Shown in pieces: positions 1 to 9,300 of a stretch of 64,000 bases of DNA. A model generated the notes under the pieces. That model saw only the letters and a list, made by a program, of their open reading frames with translations. It did no database searches and was not told where the DNA came from. Positions within the stretch are counted from its first letter, which is position 1; every line of letters starts with the position of its first letter. Source of the stretch: Streptomyces lanatus (lineage in GTDB: Bacteria > Actinomycetota > Actinomycetes > Streptomycetales > Streptomycetaceae); assembly GCF_014655715.1 (NCBI RefSeq), contig NZ_BNBM01000010.1, positions 162,800 to 226,799 on the forward strand. Reading direction: 5' to 3'. The translations under genes were made by a program, and so were the position numbers.

Positions 1-305
1 TCGGTTCCGGTGACGACACCGGCACCCTGGCCGGTATCGGCTTCCTGGTCGCGGGTCTCTTCCTGGCCCTGGGCGCGCTGTCGATCTTCCTGGGCGTGAA
101 GTTCAAGAACGGCGGCAGCGGCATCCGCATCACGACGATCGTGTACGCGTCGCTGATGATCCTCGGCGGCATCGTGAACATGGTGAACGGCGCCAACGGC
201 TCGGCCACCTTCGGCGGTCTGATCTCCCTCGCCATCGCCGGCATCATCCTCGCCTCGATGGTGAACGGCGCGGCGTCCGCCTGGTTCAACCGCCCGCGCT
301 ACTGA
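1..305 (+). CDS. Integral membrane protein, 3' end only
   Basis: The reading frame is open from base 3 to a TGA at 303-305, so about 100 residues of a protein that begins before the window are visible. Three hydrophobic segments can be seen: one around LVAGLFLALGALSIFLGV, one around TTIVYASLMILGGIV, and one around LISLAIAGIILASMV, separated by short Gly/Asn-rich loops. It ends with a short basic tail (WFNRPRY). No family is recognised. It lies about 150 bases upstream of the first FHA gene and may be unrelated to it. Confidence 0.75.
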   Translation, partial: GSGDDTGTLAGIGFLVAGLFLALGALSIFLGVKFKNGGSGIRITTIVYASLMILGGIVNMVNGANGSATFGGLISLAIAGIILASMVNGAASAWFNRPRY

Positions 306-419
306 CGCACGCCTGACCCTCAGGGGTACGCGCAGTCAGGGTTCGGTTCACGCCAATAACAGCCGAGGGCCGTGTCTCACCTGTTCGAGGGGGGCACGGC
401 CCGGCTGCGTCGCCCTACT

Positions 420-439
420 CTGACGTGGGTAGCCGTCAG
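420..439. promoter_or_regulatory. Short inverted repeat before the first FHA gene
   Basis: CTGACG (420-425) and CGTCAG (434-439) flank an 8-base spacer and end 17 bases before the TTG start at 457. It could be an operator or a small mRNA hairpin. Similar short inverted repeats of different sequence precede the other two FHA genes. Confidence 0.3.
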
Positions 440-456
440 GCACGGGGAGACGCACC

Positions 457-1215
457 TTGTACAGCATCATCGTGGTACCTCCGCCGACCACGGAGGACGA
501 GAACCAGCCCAACCAGCCCGTCCAGCACCGGCTCGCGCCGGGCGAGCGGCTGGGCTTCGGGCGATCCGTTTCCGACAACGACCTCGCGATCGTGCACGAC
601 GGGGTGTCCCGCAGAGCCGGTGAGATCACCGCGCAGGGCGCCTTCTGGATATTGAGCAACCTCAGCCGGGAGCAGACGTACGTCGTCGAGAACCCGGAGG
701 GGGCGGGCGAGCACATCAAGGTGGGGCCGGGGCGGCTGGACGCGCCGATCCCGTTCGAGTTCTCGCGGATCGTGCTGCCCGCGGCCGGCGATCTGCTGGC
801 GATCGAGGTGTGGGCGCCGCGCCATGACTACCTCAGTTCCGAGGGGGGCCTGGACGGGGCGACCACCGCGCCGGCCTTCTCGGTGGACCGTACGAAGCGG
901 TACTTCGCGGTCCTCGCCGCGCTGTGCGAGCCCCGGCTGCGCGGTGAGCCGCACGCCGCACTGCCGACCGTCGACCAGGTCGTGGACCGGCTGCGCCCCA
1001 ACTGGCCCGCCGCCTCGCGCACTTCGGTGCAGTGGAACATCGACTACCTCGCCGTGAAGCTGCGCCTCAAGCCCGGCCCTGAGACGGCCGACACCGGCCC
1101 GCGCCTGAACGGCAAGAAGGAGTCGCTGGTGTCGCTGGCGCTGCGGTTCGATCTCGTACGGGAGGACGATCTGTTCGTGCTCCGGGAGTCGGCCCCCGGC
1201 CGGGTGACCCGGTGA
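457..1215 (+). CDS. FHA-like protein paired with a membrane Ser/Thr kinase (copy 1)
   Basis: The protein has 252 residues. The start is TTG at 457, preceded by GGGGAGA at a good spacing, and gives the N-terminus MYSIIVVPP shared with its two paralogues. Residues about 25-100 resemble a forkhead-associated domain: an FGR motif, then VSRR in the phospho-threonine loop, then a strand ending in YVVEN. The usual His after SR and the conserved N(G) are not evident, so phosphopeptide binding is uncertain. The C-terminal 120 residues (from about YFAVLAALCEPRLRG) form a conserved region of unknown fold. Its stop overlaps the GTG of the kinase at 1212, so the two are translationally coupled. Probable role: cytoplasmic partner or substrate of that kinase (inference). 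Confidence 0.75.
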   Translation: MYSIIVVPPPTTEDENQPNQPVQHRLAPGERLGFGRSVSDNDLAIVHDGVSRRAGEITAQGAFWILSNLSREQTYVVENPEGAGEHIKVGPGRLDAPIPFEFSRIVLPAAGDLLAIEVWAPRHDYLSSEGGLDGATTAPAFSVDRTKRYFAVLAALCEPRLRGEPHAALPTVDQVVDRLRPNWPAASRTSVQWNIDYLAVKLRLKPGPETADTGPRLNGKKESLVSLALRFDLVREDDLFVLRESAPGRVTR

Positions 1216-2765
1216 CCGAGCCCTACGCCGTGCCGGTGCCCAAGGGGTACCGGGTGGGCGTCTGGGAGGTGCGGGAGCCGATCGCCACGGGGGCGTTCGG
1301 GAGTGTGTACGAGGCCAGACGCGGCGGCGAGGGCTCTCCGAGGACCGCCGCCCTGAAGTTCCTGCCCACCGGCACCGGAACCCCCCGCCAGCTCACGCAC
1401 CTGCGCGAACTCATCGAGCGCGAGGTGGAGTTGCACCGCCGGCTGAAGCAGCCGCGGCTGATCCGGATGTACGACACCGTCGTCGTCGACGACCCGGCCC
1501 ATCCCGAGCTCGACGGCGCCACCGTCCTGGTGCTGGAGAAGGCGGAGGGGTCGCTCGCCAAGCTGCTGGCGGCGGATCCGCGCCCCGACGCCGGGCCCGC
1601 CCTGCTCGCGCAGATCTGCGAGGGGCTGGCCCAGTTGCATCACTCGGGCTGGGTGCACGGCGATCTCAAACCGGCCAATGTGCTGCTGATGGCGGACGGT
1701 TCGGCGCGGCTGGCGGACTTCAACATGGCGGCGGAGCTGGAGGGCACACACGCGTACACGCCCGCGTTCTCCACGCCCGACTACACCCCGCCGGAGCTGC
1801 TGTGGTCGGAGATCGGTGAACGGGGGCGCCGTATCCGCCCGTCGGCGGACGTGTGGGCGTTCGGGGTGCTCGCGCATCTGCTGCTGAGCGGCTCCTTCCC
1901 GCTGCCCGGCGCCACATCGACGGCCCGTCGTGACGCGGCCGCCGCCTACGCCCGCGGCACCGACGAGCTGCGGCTGTCGCCCGAACTCCCGGACGTCTGG
2001 CGGGAGATCGTCCGGGACTGTCTGACCCGCACGCACGCGGACCGTGTCGGCACCCAGGATCTGCTGCGCCGGGTGGAGGCCGCGGCGGGGACGGGCCGTT
2101 CGCCGCGGCTGCCGCGGGCGCTGCTGCCCCGCCGCCGCTCCCGCCGTACGGCGATCGCGGCCACCGTGGCCGCCGTGGTGGCGGTGTCGGCGCTCGGCTA
2201 CGGCATCAGCAGCTGGGTCGACACGCGTGGCGAGGGCGGCGGGACCGAGAAGGTGACGCCCGCGAACTACGGCGCCGCCGAGCTGCGTACCGACAAGGGC
2301 ATCCCGGTGGCCTACCGCCGCCTCATCGTCGACTCCGCGCACAACTGTGTGCAGCGGGAGGTCACGCCCGCGCTGATCGCCGCCCTGCTGAAGTCGGAGA
2401 GCAACTTCGACCCGGACCTCTCCGACCCTTCCGTGGGCAAGGAGGGCGAGTACGGCATCGCCCGCTGGACGCCGAGCCTGCTGCGCTGGTGGATCCGCGC
2501 CGACGGTGTCCCCGCCAAGGAGACGCCGAAGCCGCCCATCACACCGGCCGACTCCATCCCGGCCGTGAGCCGCTACCTCTGCTACATGGAGCCGCGCCTG
2601 CTGGAGCAGGGGCTTTCCGGTGACCGCCAGGTGCTGCTGGCGGCCGCCTACCGCACCTCGACCAAGGTCGTGAACAACGCGGGCGGAGTTCCCCCGAAGT
2701 ACCGCGACTACGCCGCCCGCGTCGCCCACTACCTCAAGGAGTACACGCCGCCGGAGAAGAAGTGA
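1212..2765 (+). CDS. Membrane Ser/Thr kinase with lytic-transglycosylase-like outer domain
   Basis: The protein has 517 residues and a GTG start overlapping the FHA stop (GTGA). The kinase domain covers about residues 15-290, with a Gly-rich loop ATGAFGSVYEA, the ATP-binding Lys at about 49 (AALKF), a catalytic loop HGDLKPAN at about 148 and a metal-binding DFN instead of DFG at about 168. The activation segment ends in PPE. One transmembrane helix lies at about 313-335. The outer part (about 340-517) contains LLKSESNFDPDL followed by GEYGIARWTPS, which resembles the SLT/goose-lysozyme fold with the catalytic Glu in the ES motif. It probably senses or trims peptidoglycan outside and signals inside. 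The HGD and DFN changes could mean weak or atypical catalysis. Confidence 0.8.
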   Translation: MTEPYAVPVPKGYRVGVWEVREPIATGAFGSVYEARRGGEGSPRTAALKFLPTGTGTPRQLTHLRELIEREVELHRRLKQPRLIRMYDTVVVDDPAHPELDGATVLVLEKAEGSLAKLLAADPRPDAGPALLAQICEGLAQLHHSGWVHGDLKPANVLLMADGSARLADFNMAAELEGTHAYTPAFSTPDYTPPELLWSEIGERGRRIRPSADVWAFGVLAHLLLSGSFPLPGATSTARRDAAAAYARGTDELRLSPELPDVWREIVRDCLTRTHADRVGTQDLLRRVEAAAGTGRSPRLPRALLPRRRSRRTAIAATVAAVVAVSALGYGISSWVDTRGEGGGTEKVTPANYGAAELRTDKGIPVAYRRLIVDSAHNCVQREVTPALIAALLKSESNFDPDLSDPSVGKEGEYGIARWTPSLLRWWIRADGVPAKETPKPPITPADSIPAVSRYLCYMEPRLLEQGLSGDRQVLLAAAYRTSTKVVNNAGGVPPKYRDYAARVAHYLKEYTPPEKK

Positions 2766-2826
2766 CCCTGAGACTTCTGAGGTACCGCGGCGACGCGCCC
2801 TCGGGCGGCAAAGCCTCGAAGCCGTA

Positions 2827-2842
2827 GTAAGGGCTTCCTTAC
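2827..2842. promoter_or_regulatory. Inverted repeat before the second FHA gene
   Basis: GTAAGG and CCTTAC are separated by GCTT and end 30 bases before the ATG at 2873. The element lies in the 107-base gap between the first kinase and the second FHA gene, so it may be an operator for an internal promoter or a weak terminator hairpin. Confidence 0.35.
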
Positions 2843-2872
2843 CATTCTCTTGAGGGAACAGGGGGACGGACC

Positions 2873-3613
2873 ATGTACAGCGTCATCGTCGTGCCGCCGA
2901 CCTGCGGCAATGTCAACGACCAGGTGCGGATCGCCGCCGGTGAGCGGCTCTCCTTCGGCAGGGACGCGGGGAGGAACGAACTGACCATCGCCCATGAAGG
3001 AGTGCCCCGTTCCGCCGGGGAGATCACGGCGCACCGCTCCTTCTGGCTGCTGAGCAACTTCAGCGAGGACCAGACCTATGTGGTGGAGAACCCGGAGGGC
3101 GCGGGCGAACACCTCAAGATCGCGCCGGGCCGTCTGGAGGCGCCGGTGCCCTTCGAGTTCGCGCGGGTGGTGCTGCCCGCCGCGGGGGATCTGCTCACCT
3201 TCGACGTCTGGGCCCCGCGCCACGCCTTCCGCAGCGCGGCCCGCCAGGGACTGCCCGGCCCCGCCACGACCCCGGCGTTCGCCCTGGACCGCACCAGCCG
3301 CTACTTCGCGGTACTGGCCGCCCTGTGCGAGCCCCGCCTGCGCGGCGAACCGCACGCCCCGCTGCCAGCGGTGGAGCAACTGGTGGAGCGGCTGCGCCCG
3401 GTCTGGCCGACGGTCAGCCGCTCGTCCGTCTACTGGAACATCGACTACCTGGCCCTCAAACTCCGGCTGCGCCCCGGCCCGGACACCGCCGAGCCCGGTC
3501 TGCGCGTCAACGGCAAGAAGGAGTCGCTGGTCTCGTTCGCGCTCCGCTTCGACCTGGTCCGCGAGGACGACCTGACCGTGCTGGCGGCGACGGCGGGCGA
3601 GGCAGTGCGGTGA
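2873..3613 (+). CDS. FHA-like protein paired with a membrane Ser/Thr kinase (copy 2)
   Basis: The protein has 246 residues, an ATG start preceded by AGGGGGA, and is closely similar to the product at 457 along its whole length (MYSVIVVPP, SFGRDAG, VPRSAGEI, YVVENPEGAGEH, WNIDYLALKLRL, LRFDLVREDDL). In this copy the FHA loop reads VPRS rather than VSRR, a further departure from the phosphothreonine-binding consensus. Its stop codon overlaps the GTG of the next kinase. It is a duplication of the first pair; the function of its C-terminal half is unknown. Confidence 0.75.
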   Translation: MYSVIVVPPTCGNVNDQVRIAAGERLSFGRDAGRNELTIAHEGVPRSAGEITAHRSFWLLSNFSEDQTYVVENPEGAGEHLKIAPGRLEAPVPFEFARVVLPAAGDLLTFDVWAPRHAFRSAARQGLPGPATTPAFALDRTSRYFAVLAALCEPRLRGEPHAPLPAVEQLVERLRPVWPTVSRSSVYWNIDYLALKLRLRPGPDTAEPGLRVNGKKESLVSFALRFDLVREDDLTVLAATAGEAVR

Positions 3614-4950
3614 CCGCGCGCACGCCGTACGCCGTCCCCGTCCCGAAGGGCTACCGGATCGGCCCGTGGGAGGTGCGCGACCCGCTCGGTTCCGGCGCCT
3701 TCGCCACGGTCTACGCGGCCCGGCGCGGCGACGGCCAGCCCCGCACGGCCGCGCTCAAGTTCCTGGCCACCGGCACCCGCACTCCCCGCCAGCTGCACCA
3801 CCTGCGCGATCTGGCCGAGCGGGAGACGGAGTTGCTGAGCCGGCTCCGCGCCCCGCGCCTGATCCGGATGTACGAGACCCTCACGGTCGACGACCCCGAC
3901 CACCCCGAACTCGACGGCGCCACCGTCCTCGTCCTCGAACGGGCCGAGGGCTCCCTGGACACCGCGCTGGAACTCGACCCGAGGCCGACCGCCGGTCCCG
4001 CCCTCCTCGCCCAGATCTGCGAGGGCCTGCACCAGCTGCACCACGCGGGCTGGGTGCACGGCGATCTCAAACCGGCCAATGTGCTGCTGATGGCGGACGG
4101 TTCGGTACGGCTGGCCGACTTCAACATGGCCGCGGAGCTGGAGGGCACGCACGCCTACGCCCCCGCCTTCGCCACGCCCGACTACACCCCGCCGGAGCTG
4201 CTGTGGCCGGAGGTCGACGAGCGGGGCACACGGATCCGCCCGACCGCCGACATCTGGGCCTTCGGCGTCCTCGCCCACGTCGTCCTCGCGGGCACCTTCC
4301 CCCTCCCGGGCAGCTCGACGCAGGCCCGCGTGGACGCCGCGATGCGCTACGCCAGGGGCACCGAGGAACTCCGCCTGTCCCCCGGACTCCCCGAGCCCTG
4401 GCGGCAGATCGTGACCGACTGCCTCTCCCCCACCCACCCCGACCGCGTCACACACGACACGGCGTCGCTCCTGCGCCGGGTGGAGGAGGCGGCGGGCGCC
4501 TCCCGCTCGGCCCGGCTGCCGAGGCTACGGCCGCGACGGTGGCGGCGTCCGGTCCTGATCGCGGCGATCACGGCGCTGGCGGTGCTCGGCGGCAGTACGG
4601 CCGTGACTTACGCACTGCGTGACTCGGAACCCCCCACCAACACGGCACCGCCCACCTGCGAGAAGCCGACGATCTTCGAGGACGAGGAGTACGGCCGCGG
4701 CTACACCGCCGGTTGGAACGGCACCTGGGACTTCACCATCAAACAGGGCGAGGGCGGCAGCCAGGTCCGCGAGGCGCAGTGCCTGCTGCGCCATCTGCAC
4801 GGCATCACGGAAGTCGGCGAGGCGGACGGCATCTTCGGCCCGCTGACGCACGACGCCGTGGTCAAGTTCCAGAAGCGGGCGGGGCTGAAGGCGAACGGGG
4901 TGGTGGGGGCGGGGACGTGGAGCGCGTTGCGGAAGGCGGGGGAGGTCTGA
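3610..4950 (+). CDS. Membrane Ser/Thr kinase with peptidoglycan-binding outer domain
   Basis: The start is taken as GTG at 3610, overlapping the FHA stop and giving TARTPYAVPVPKGYR, which matches the N-termini of both paralogues; the product is 446 residues. The kinase domain is nearly identical to that at 1212, again with HGDLKPAN and DFN in place of HRD and DFG. A transmembrane helix sits at about 315-335. The outer region is different: residues about 385-446 form a PG_binding_1 domain (REAQCLLRHL, ADGIFGPLTHDAVVKFQ, GVVGAGTWSAL). It is therefore a likely wall-anchored or wall-sensing receptor kinase. Confidence 0.82.
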   Translation: MTARTPYAVPVPKGYRIGPWEVRDPLGSGAFATVYAARRGDGQPRTAALKFLATGTRTPRQLHHLRDLAERETELLSRLRAPRLIRMYETLTVDDPDHPELDGATVLVLERAEGSLDTALELDPRPTAGPALLAQICEGLHQLHHAGWVHGDLKPANVLLMADGSVRLADFNMAAELEGTHAYAPAFATPDYTPPELLWPEVDERGTRIRPTADIWAFGVLAHVVLAGTFPLPGSSTQARVDAAMRYARGTEELRLSPGLPEPWRQIVTDCLSPTHPDRVTHDTASLLRRVEEAAGASRSARLPRLRPRRWRRPVLIAAITALAVLGGSTAVTYALRDSEPPTNTAPPTCEKPTIFEDEEYGRGYTAGWNGTWDFTIKQGEGGSQVREAQCLLRHLHGITEVGEADGIFGPLTHDAVVKFQKRAGLKANGVVGAGTWSALRKAGEV

Positions 4951-4976
4951 GCCGAGGTTCTCGGTCAGGAGACGGG

Positions 4977-4995
4977 AGCCGCTTCGAGGGCGGCT
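4977..4995. terminator. Candidate terminator between convergent kinase and immunity genes
   Basis: AGCCGC and GCGGCT flank TTCGAGG, and the stem can be extended by a wobble pair. A pyrimidine-rich stretch follows on the plus strand. It lies between the end of the second kinase and the 3' end of the minus-strand gene at 5031. Confidence 0.4.
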
Positions 4996-5030
4996 TCTAC
5001 CTTCTCCACCTGATCGATTAGATCGGAATG

Positions 5031-5654
5031 TCAAACCCTAGCGCTTTTGAATATCGACTCGCCCACCCCTTGGCCGACCATAACGTCCATGAACCTTCCG
5101 TTCGACAAACGAATCGGTTCTTGTGCCAGTTGCCCACGAATCCTGGATTCCAGCGCAGATGAGCCGGTATCGCGCGCCAGCACCAAAGACTGCACCAGAC
5201 GAGCTGGATAGTTGGCTACAGGAAGCCATGCATAGAGATTACCCTGGTGCACATCTTCAGATGAAGAAAGCAGTTCACATAGGTCGGTGCGGTCGGCTAC
5301 GAAATGCGCCGCTCGCCCCAGCCCCTCCCGGAGGAACTCTTCCAGCGAGTCATCAACGGCCTGAGGCCATGACATCTCGTTGGTAGCGCTGCGAACAGGA
5401 ACAGACATACGCCCGTATTTCTCCAGCGCCGAGCCAAACTTGGCGTCGCCTACGTTCAGGTGCCAGGCCAGCATTCCTGCAGCATCCTTGGAGATCCACC
5501 CGAGGTACGCCAGCCCCTCAGCCTGCCAGCGCACCTCGCCCCGCCGTGATACGTCAGCCCCGGAAGGGACAACACCCAGCTGCGTCGCAGCACGCAACAC
5601 GGCTGGCGCAGTCAGCTGCTTTGGGGAAGCTGAAGTAGCCATTTTGAGGGTCAC
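5031..5654 (-). CDS. Unknown protein, last gene of the RHS toxin locus, candidate immunity factor
   Basis: The protein has 207 residues if the GTG overlapping the stop of the upstream gene (GTGA at 5654-5651) is used; an ATG at 5642 (MATSASPKQL) would give 203. No family is recognised. It looks soluble and acidic to neutral, with an N-terminal part containing a possible winged-helix-like stretch (VLRAATQLGVVPSG, then WISKDAAG) and no signal peptide or membrane helix. Codon use is visibly less GC-rich than in the kinase genes next door. Its position after a toxin gene and a DUF6928-like gene suggests an immunity or immunity-accessory role; that is inference from context only. Confidence 0.6.
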   Translation of the reverse strand: MTLKMATSASPKQLTAPAVLRAATQLGVVPSGADVSRRGEVRWQAEGLAYLGWISKDAAGMLAWHLNVGDAKFGSALEKYGRMSVPVRSATNEMSWPQAVDDSLEEFLREGLGRAAHFVADRTDLCELLSSSEDVHQGNLYAWLPVANYPARLVQSLVLARDTGSSALESRIRGQLAQEPIRLSNGRFMDVMVGQGVGESIFKSARV

Positions 5655-6307
5655 ACCCGCCGAATCATCCGAGTTGCCCGCTCTCGCATGAGTTCTTGAC
5701 GATATGCCGCATTCTGGGCACTGTACTGGGTTACCGAAATCTCCTCCGGATCGATGCAGTGTTGATCCCAGCGACCTTCCAGAACAAATCCAAAGAATTC
5801 CCGAAGAGCCTCGTTTCCGAGCTCTATTGGATGAAATCCGAGACCGGCACCCACGGGGCGGCTCCAATAAGCATGCTCAAATTCGAATCGCACGCCTTCA
5901 TCCTCGATGACCCCTTCCTCAAGCGAGATACTCACAGATCTCCTCAGGCGGCCGCGGTCCCACATCGCGAAGGCCGCCCATCCCACGATGCTGTCCATGA
6001 AAACAGCGAAGGCGTTGCGGTCGACTCCCCATCTGTGTATGCCCTCGGACAAGTCGCTGGGCCGACGCTCACGGAGATCCAGTGAGGTGATGAGCTCTAG
6101 GCCCTCGAAACTGCCAGCGCAAGCAATTCCCGGGAGGGGCCAAAGCGCCTCATCGAGGGTCACCGGCCCCACTGGTTCCATGCCCTGGTCCGGCAGGATG
6201 CGTTCAACTAGACGCCGCGAGGACGGTGCATCGTCAACGAGTTCGGGGTGAAGCATCTCGCGGGGCGCCTGGCGGGCGAAAGCAAGTACCGATACCTTCG
6301 AGCCCAT
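5651..6307 (-). CDS. DUF6928-like protein, candidate immunity protein of the RHS toxin
   Basis: The protein has 218 residues and an ATG start preceded by GAGAGAGG. It resembles the DUF6928 family as I recall it: an N-terminal MGSKVSVLAFA strand, a central DSIVGWAAFAMWDRGRLRRS, SISLEEGVIEDEG, and a C-terminal FHPIELGNEALREFFGF and LEGR. It has no signal peptide. It starts 55 bases after the toxin stop and overlaps the next gene by four bases, so the toxin and the two small genes probably form one transcript. Immediate downstream position and small soluble form fit an immunity protein. No binding to the toxin can be shown from sequence. Confidence 0.7.
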   Translation of the reverse strand: MGSKVSVLAFARQAPREMLHPELVDDAPSSRRLVERILPDQGMEPVGPVTLDEALWPLPGIACAGSFEGLELITSLDLRERRPSDLSEGIHRWGVDRNAFAVFMDSIVGWAAFAMWDRGRLRRSVSISLEEGVIEDEGVRFEFEHAYWSRPVGAGLGFHPIELGNEALREFFGFVLEGRWDQHCIDPEEISVTQYSAQNAAYRQELMRERATRMIRRV

Positions 6308-6361
6308 CCGTCAACCTCTCTCGCCATCTCTTCGACGCACATCCGCAGGGCACACGACTCA

Positions 6362-9300
6362 TCAGCAGTCCGGGCAGAGCCAATGATCGATTTCCACGGT
6401 TTCCATCCGGACCGTATCACCCTTCTTGAAGCCGTATGGCTTCAACTTGCTCGACTGGAGCACTGCACCGGTAGTCGTAAGTTCGGGGTATCCGGTCGCT
6501 TGGTTGGGCGTGAGCGGACCGGTATTGGTCTTTACCTCGATCGCTACCCACGCGCCGTCCGGTCGCCTTGCAATGAAGTCAGCGATGAAGACATCGTTAT
6601 TACTGTCAAGGAATCGCACCTCTTTTGTGATGTTTTGGTATCCCTCGGCAGCCAGCCTGTCCGCCGTCGCAAACGCCCCCAGACCTCCGTGGTCAATTCC
6701 TGTAGCCGGGCAGGCCCCAACGCTTCCTGCATTGTGTACCAGGACGGGGTGGGACCCCACGAGTACGTGGTACGTATGCGGGCCAGTGATGGTCAAGTTG
6801 TGTACGCGGGCGCTCTGGGTCCAGCGTTGGACGGCCTTGATCTGGACAAGGGTGCCGGCTGAGGTGCGAAGCCACTGTCCGACCTTCAGGTCACCAGCGT
6901 CGACCCACTGGCCCGCGTTAGCGACCCAGAAGGGATGGTTGTCTGTGGAGGTAAGCGTCTCCTTGCCGTCCGCCCCTTCCTGAACAGTGATCCTTACTAG
7001 GTTTTTGAAGCCCTCGCTGAGGATTTCAGCGGTCACCTTCTGCAGTGATGTTTTCCCGGTCCAGGGATCTGTCGCCAGGACCTCATCACCGACTCTCAGG
7101 TCCTCAATGTCTTTGGCGGTGCCGTCGGCCATGAGTACCTGGGTGCCTGGGAGGAAGCTACTCGGTCTGAGGCAGGCCAGCGCTCGGGCGGCCTCCTTGT
7201 CGCCTTTCTTGATAAGGTTTGCCGCTTTGCTGAGTTTCCCTAGTGGCAGGAGTCCGGCCACCGTCCATACACAACCGCTGACGCTCCCCTTCGCGCACCG
7301 AATGGCATCGCGCACGCCGATGAGTTCGAGGAAGTCGCCTGAAGGCCTGATCCAGCCGAGTTGGTGGGCTGCGTCGCACTCCGGGCTTCCTGGTCCCTGC
7401 ATGCACAGGTTTTCGGCCCACTGGACGAGGAGCTGGGTGTAGGTCTGGTTGCCGAACGGGTCGTAACCGCGGTTGCGGAGGGATTCCTCGCTGGGGATCT
7501 CCACGCCGGGAACGATCTCGGGCTGCTTTGTGCTACCCGCGCCGCTTTTGTTGCTGCTGTTGCTGTTGTTGCTGCTGGACCAGCTGCTTTCGGTGACCAC
7601 GGATTCGACGTTGCCGTCTTTGTCGTAGCAGTTGTAATGCGTGCAGCCCGGTCCGTTGTCCGCTGTCCAGACGCTGTCAGGGTTGTTCAGGCTGCAGCCG
7701 TCGCAGAAGAGCCCTGTCGGGTCGGAGTGTGTGACGGGACTGTTGTTGGCGTAGCTGTAGCCGTTGAGCGACAGTGCGTTGTTGGTGTCGAGGACGGGGT
7801 CGACGCTGACGAACTGTCCGGTGGCAGGGTCGTATTCGCGGGCCCCTATGTGGGTCAGTCCGGTTGTGTCGTCGGCGGGCATTCCAAGGAATGCCTTGTC
7901 GTCGGGCCAGGTGGACGGTTCGCTGCCGCGAGGTGCCCCGAAGGGGCTGAGGTAGCGGCGGGTGGCGGCCTGGGCCGTGTTGTCCTTGACGGTCAGGCTC
8001 ATGGTGCCGTGGTGGTCGCCGGCCTGGAAGGAGAGGCTGCTGGTTCCGGCCTCGGCCGTTCGTACAGCGCCGCCCGCGTAGTAGCGGGTGCCCGAGAGGG
8101 CTTTGTTCGCACCGCTGTTGGAGACGGTGAGTCTCACCTCGGTGCTGCCGAGATACAGGACGGTCTCACCGTCGATGGTGGCGGCTCGGCGGATCAGAAG
8201 CTCTCCGTCCGCGCCGTAGACGTACTGCGTCTTGGTGGCGGGCTTGGTGCCGGCGGCGGGCTCGTCGGCTTGGGCGAGTTTGCCTTCGCTGTTCCAGCTC
8301 AGTGTCTGGGTGGCTTGGGTACCGGGCCGGGTGGTGGTGTTGCCGGCCTTGTCATACGCGTAAGTAGCGGTGGTCGGTGTTGAGCTTCCCGGGACGGTCG
8401 TCTCGGTCTTGGTCAGCGGATGTGGTTGTCCGGTCGTCGTGCCGTGGGTGTAGGTGACGTCGGTGTTTCCGGAAGCACCGTGCTGGGTCTGGGTCTTGCG
8501 CTGACCGGCGCTGTTGTAGGTGTAGCTGTACCAGTACGGGGCGGCGCCGCCCAGGTTGGACATGGTTCGGCCGGTGATGGAGCAGTCCGCGGTCTTGGGG
8601 GTCCAGGCTTCAGTGAGGCGGCGGTGGCCGTCGTAGGCGAAGCACTGGTGGTCGGCCTGGGAGGTGCTCTGCCAGGTGGCCGCGTCGGAGATGGCGGTGA
8701 TGTTGCCGGCGTCGTCGTAGGTGTACTTGAGGTCCTGCAGCATGTAGCTGTGGGTGTCGGTGGTTACGTCCGACTCTTTCAGGCGGCGAGTGCCGTCTTC
8801 GTACTGATTCGCGACGTACACCTTCTTGCCGGCGGAGTCACTGCCGAGAGTCTGCTGCTCCAGGAGTCCGACCGGGGTGTATGTGGTGCCGAGCAGGTAA
8901 CCGGTGGCGCCCTTGGCCGTGTTGAGCATGCCCAGGGGGTTGTAGGTGTAGTCGATCTGCTCGTAGGTCTGGGTGCCGGTGGCGGGCAGTCCTGCGACGG
9001 CGGGTTCCCGGCTGTACTGGATGGTGCCGTCGACGTTGTAGGCCGTGGAGAAGTTCAGGGTCTGCGGCACGCCGGCGGCGACGAGTGGTTCGTCGGCGGA
9101 TGCGGGCAGCTGCAGCTGGGTGGACAGGGGCTGGTAGAGGCTGTTGTAGGAGGTGACCTTCTGGGTGTAGGCCTTGCCGGCCACGCCCCCGGCATAGCGG
9201 GTGGCGGCGTCCAGGTAGCCCTTGCCATTGGCTACCGTGTCAAAGGTCCAGGCAGCCAGTTTGTTGGCGTCGGTCCTGTCCGTCTGCCATAGGCCCGTTT

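Noticed and set aside
1044..2729. Open frame of 561 codons antisense to the first kinase
   Set aside because: Shadow of the kinase gene; no motif or start site.
5655..5867. Longer N-terminus for the gene at 5031
   Set aside because: The extension would overlap most of the DUF6928-like gene's 3' end; the GTGA overlap at 5654 is the usual arrangement.
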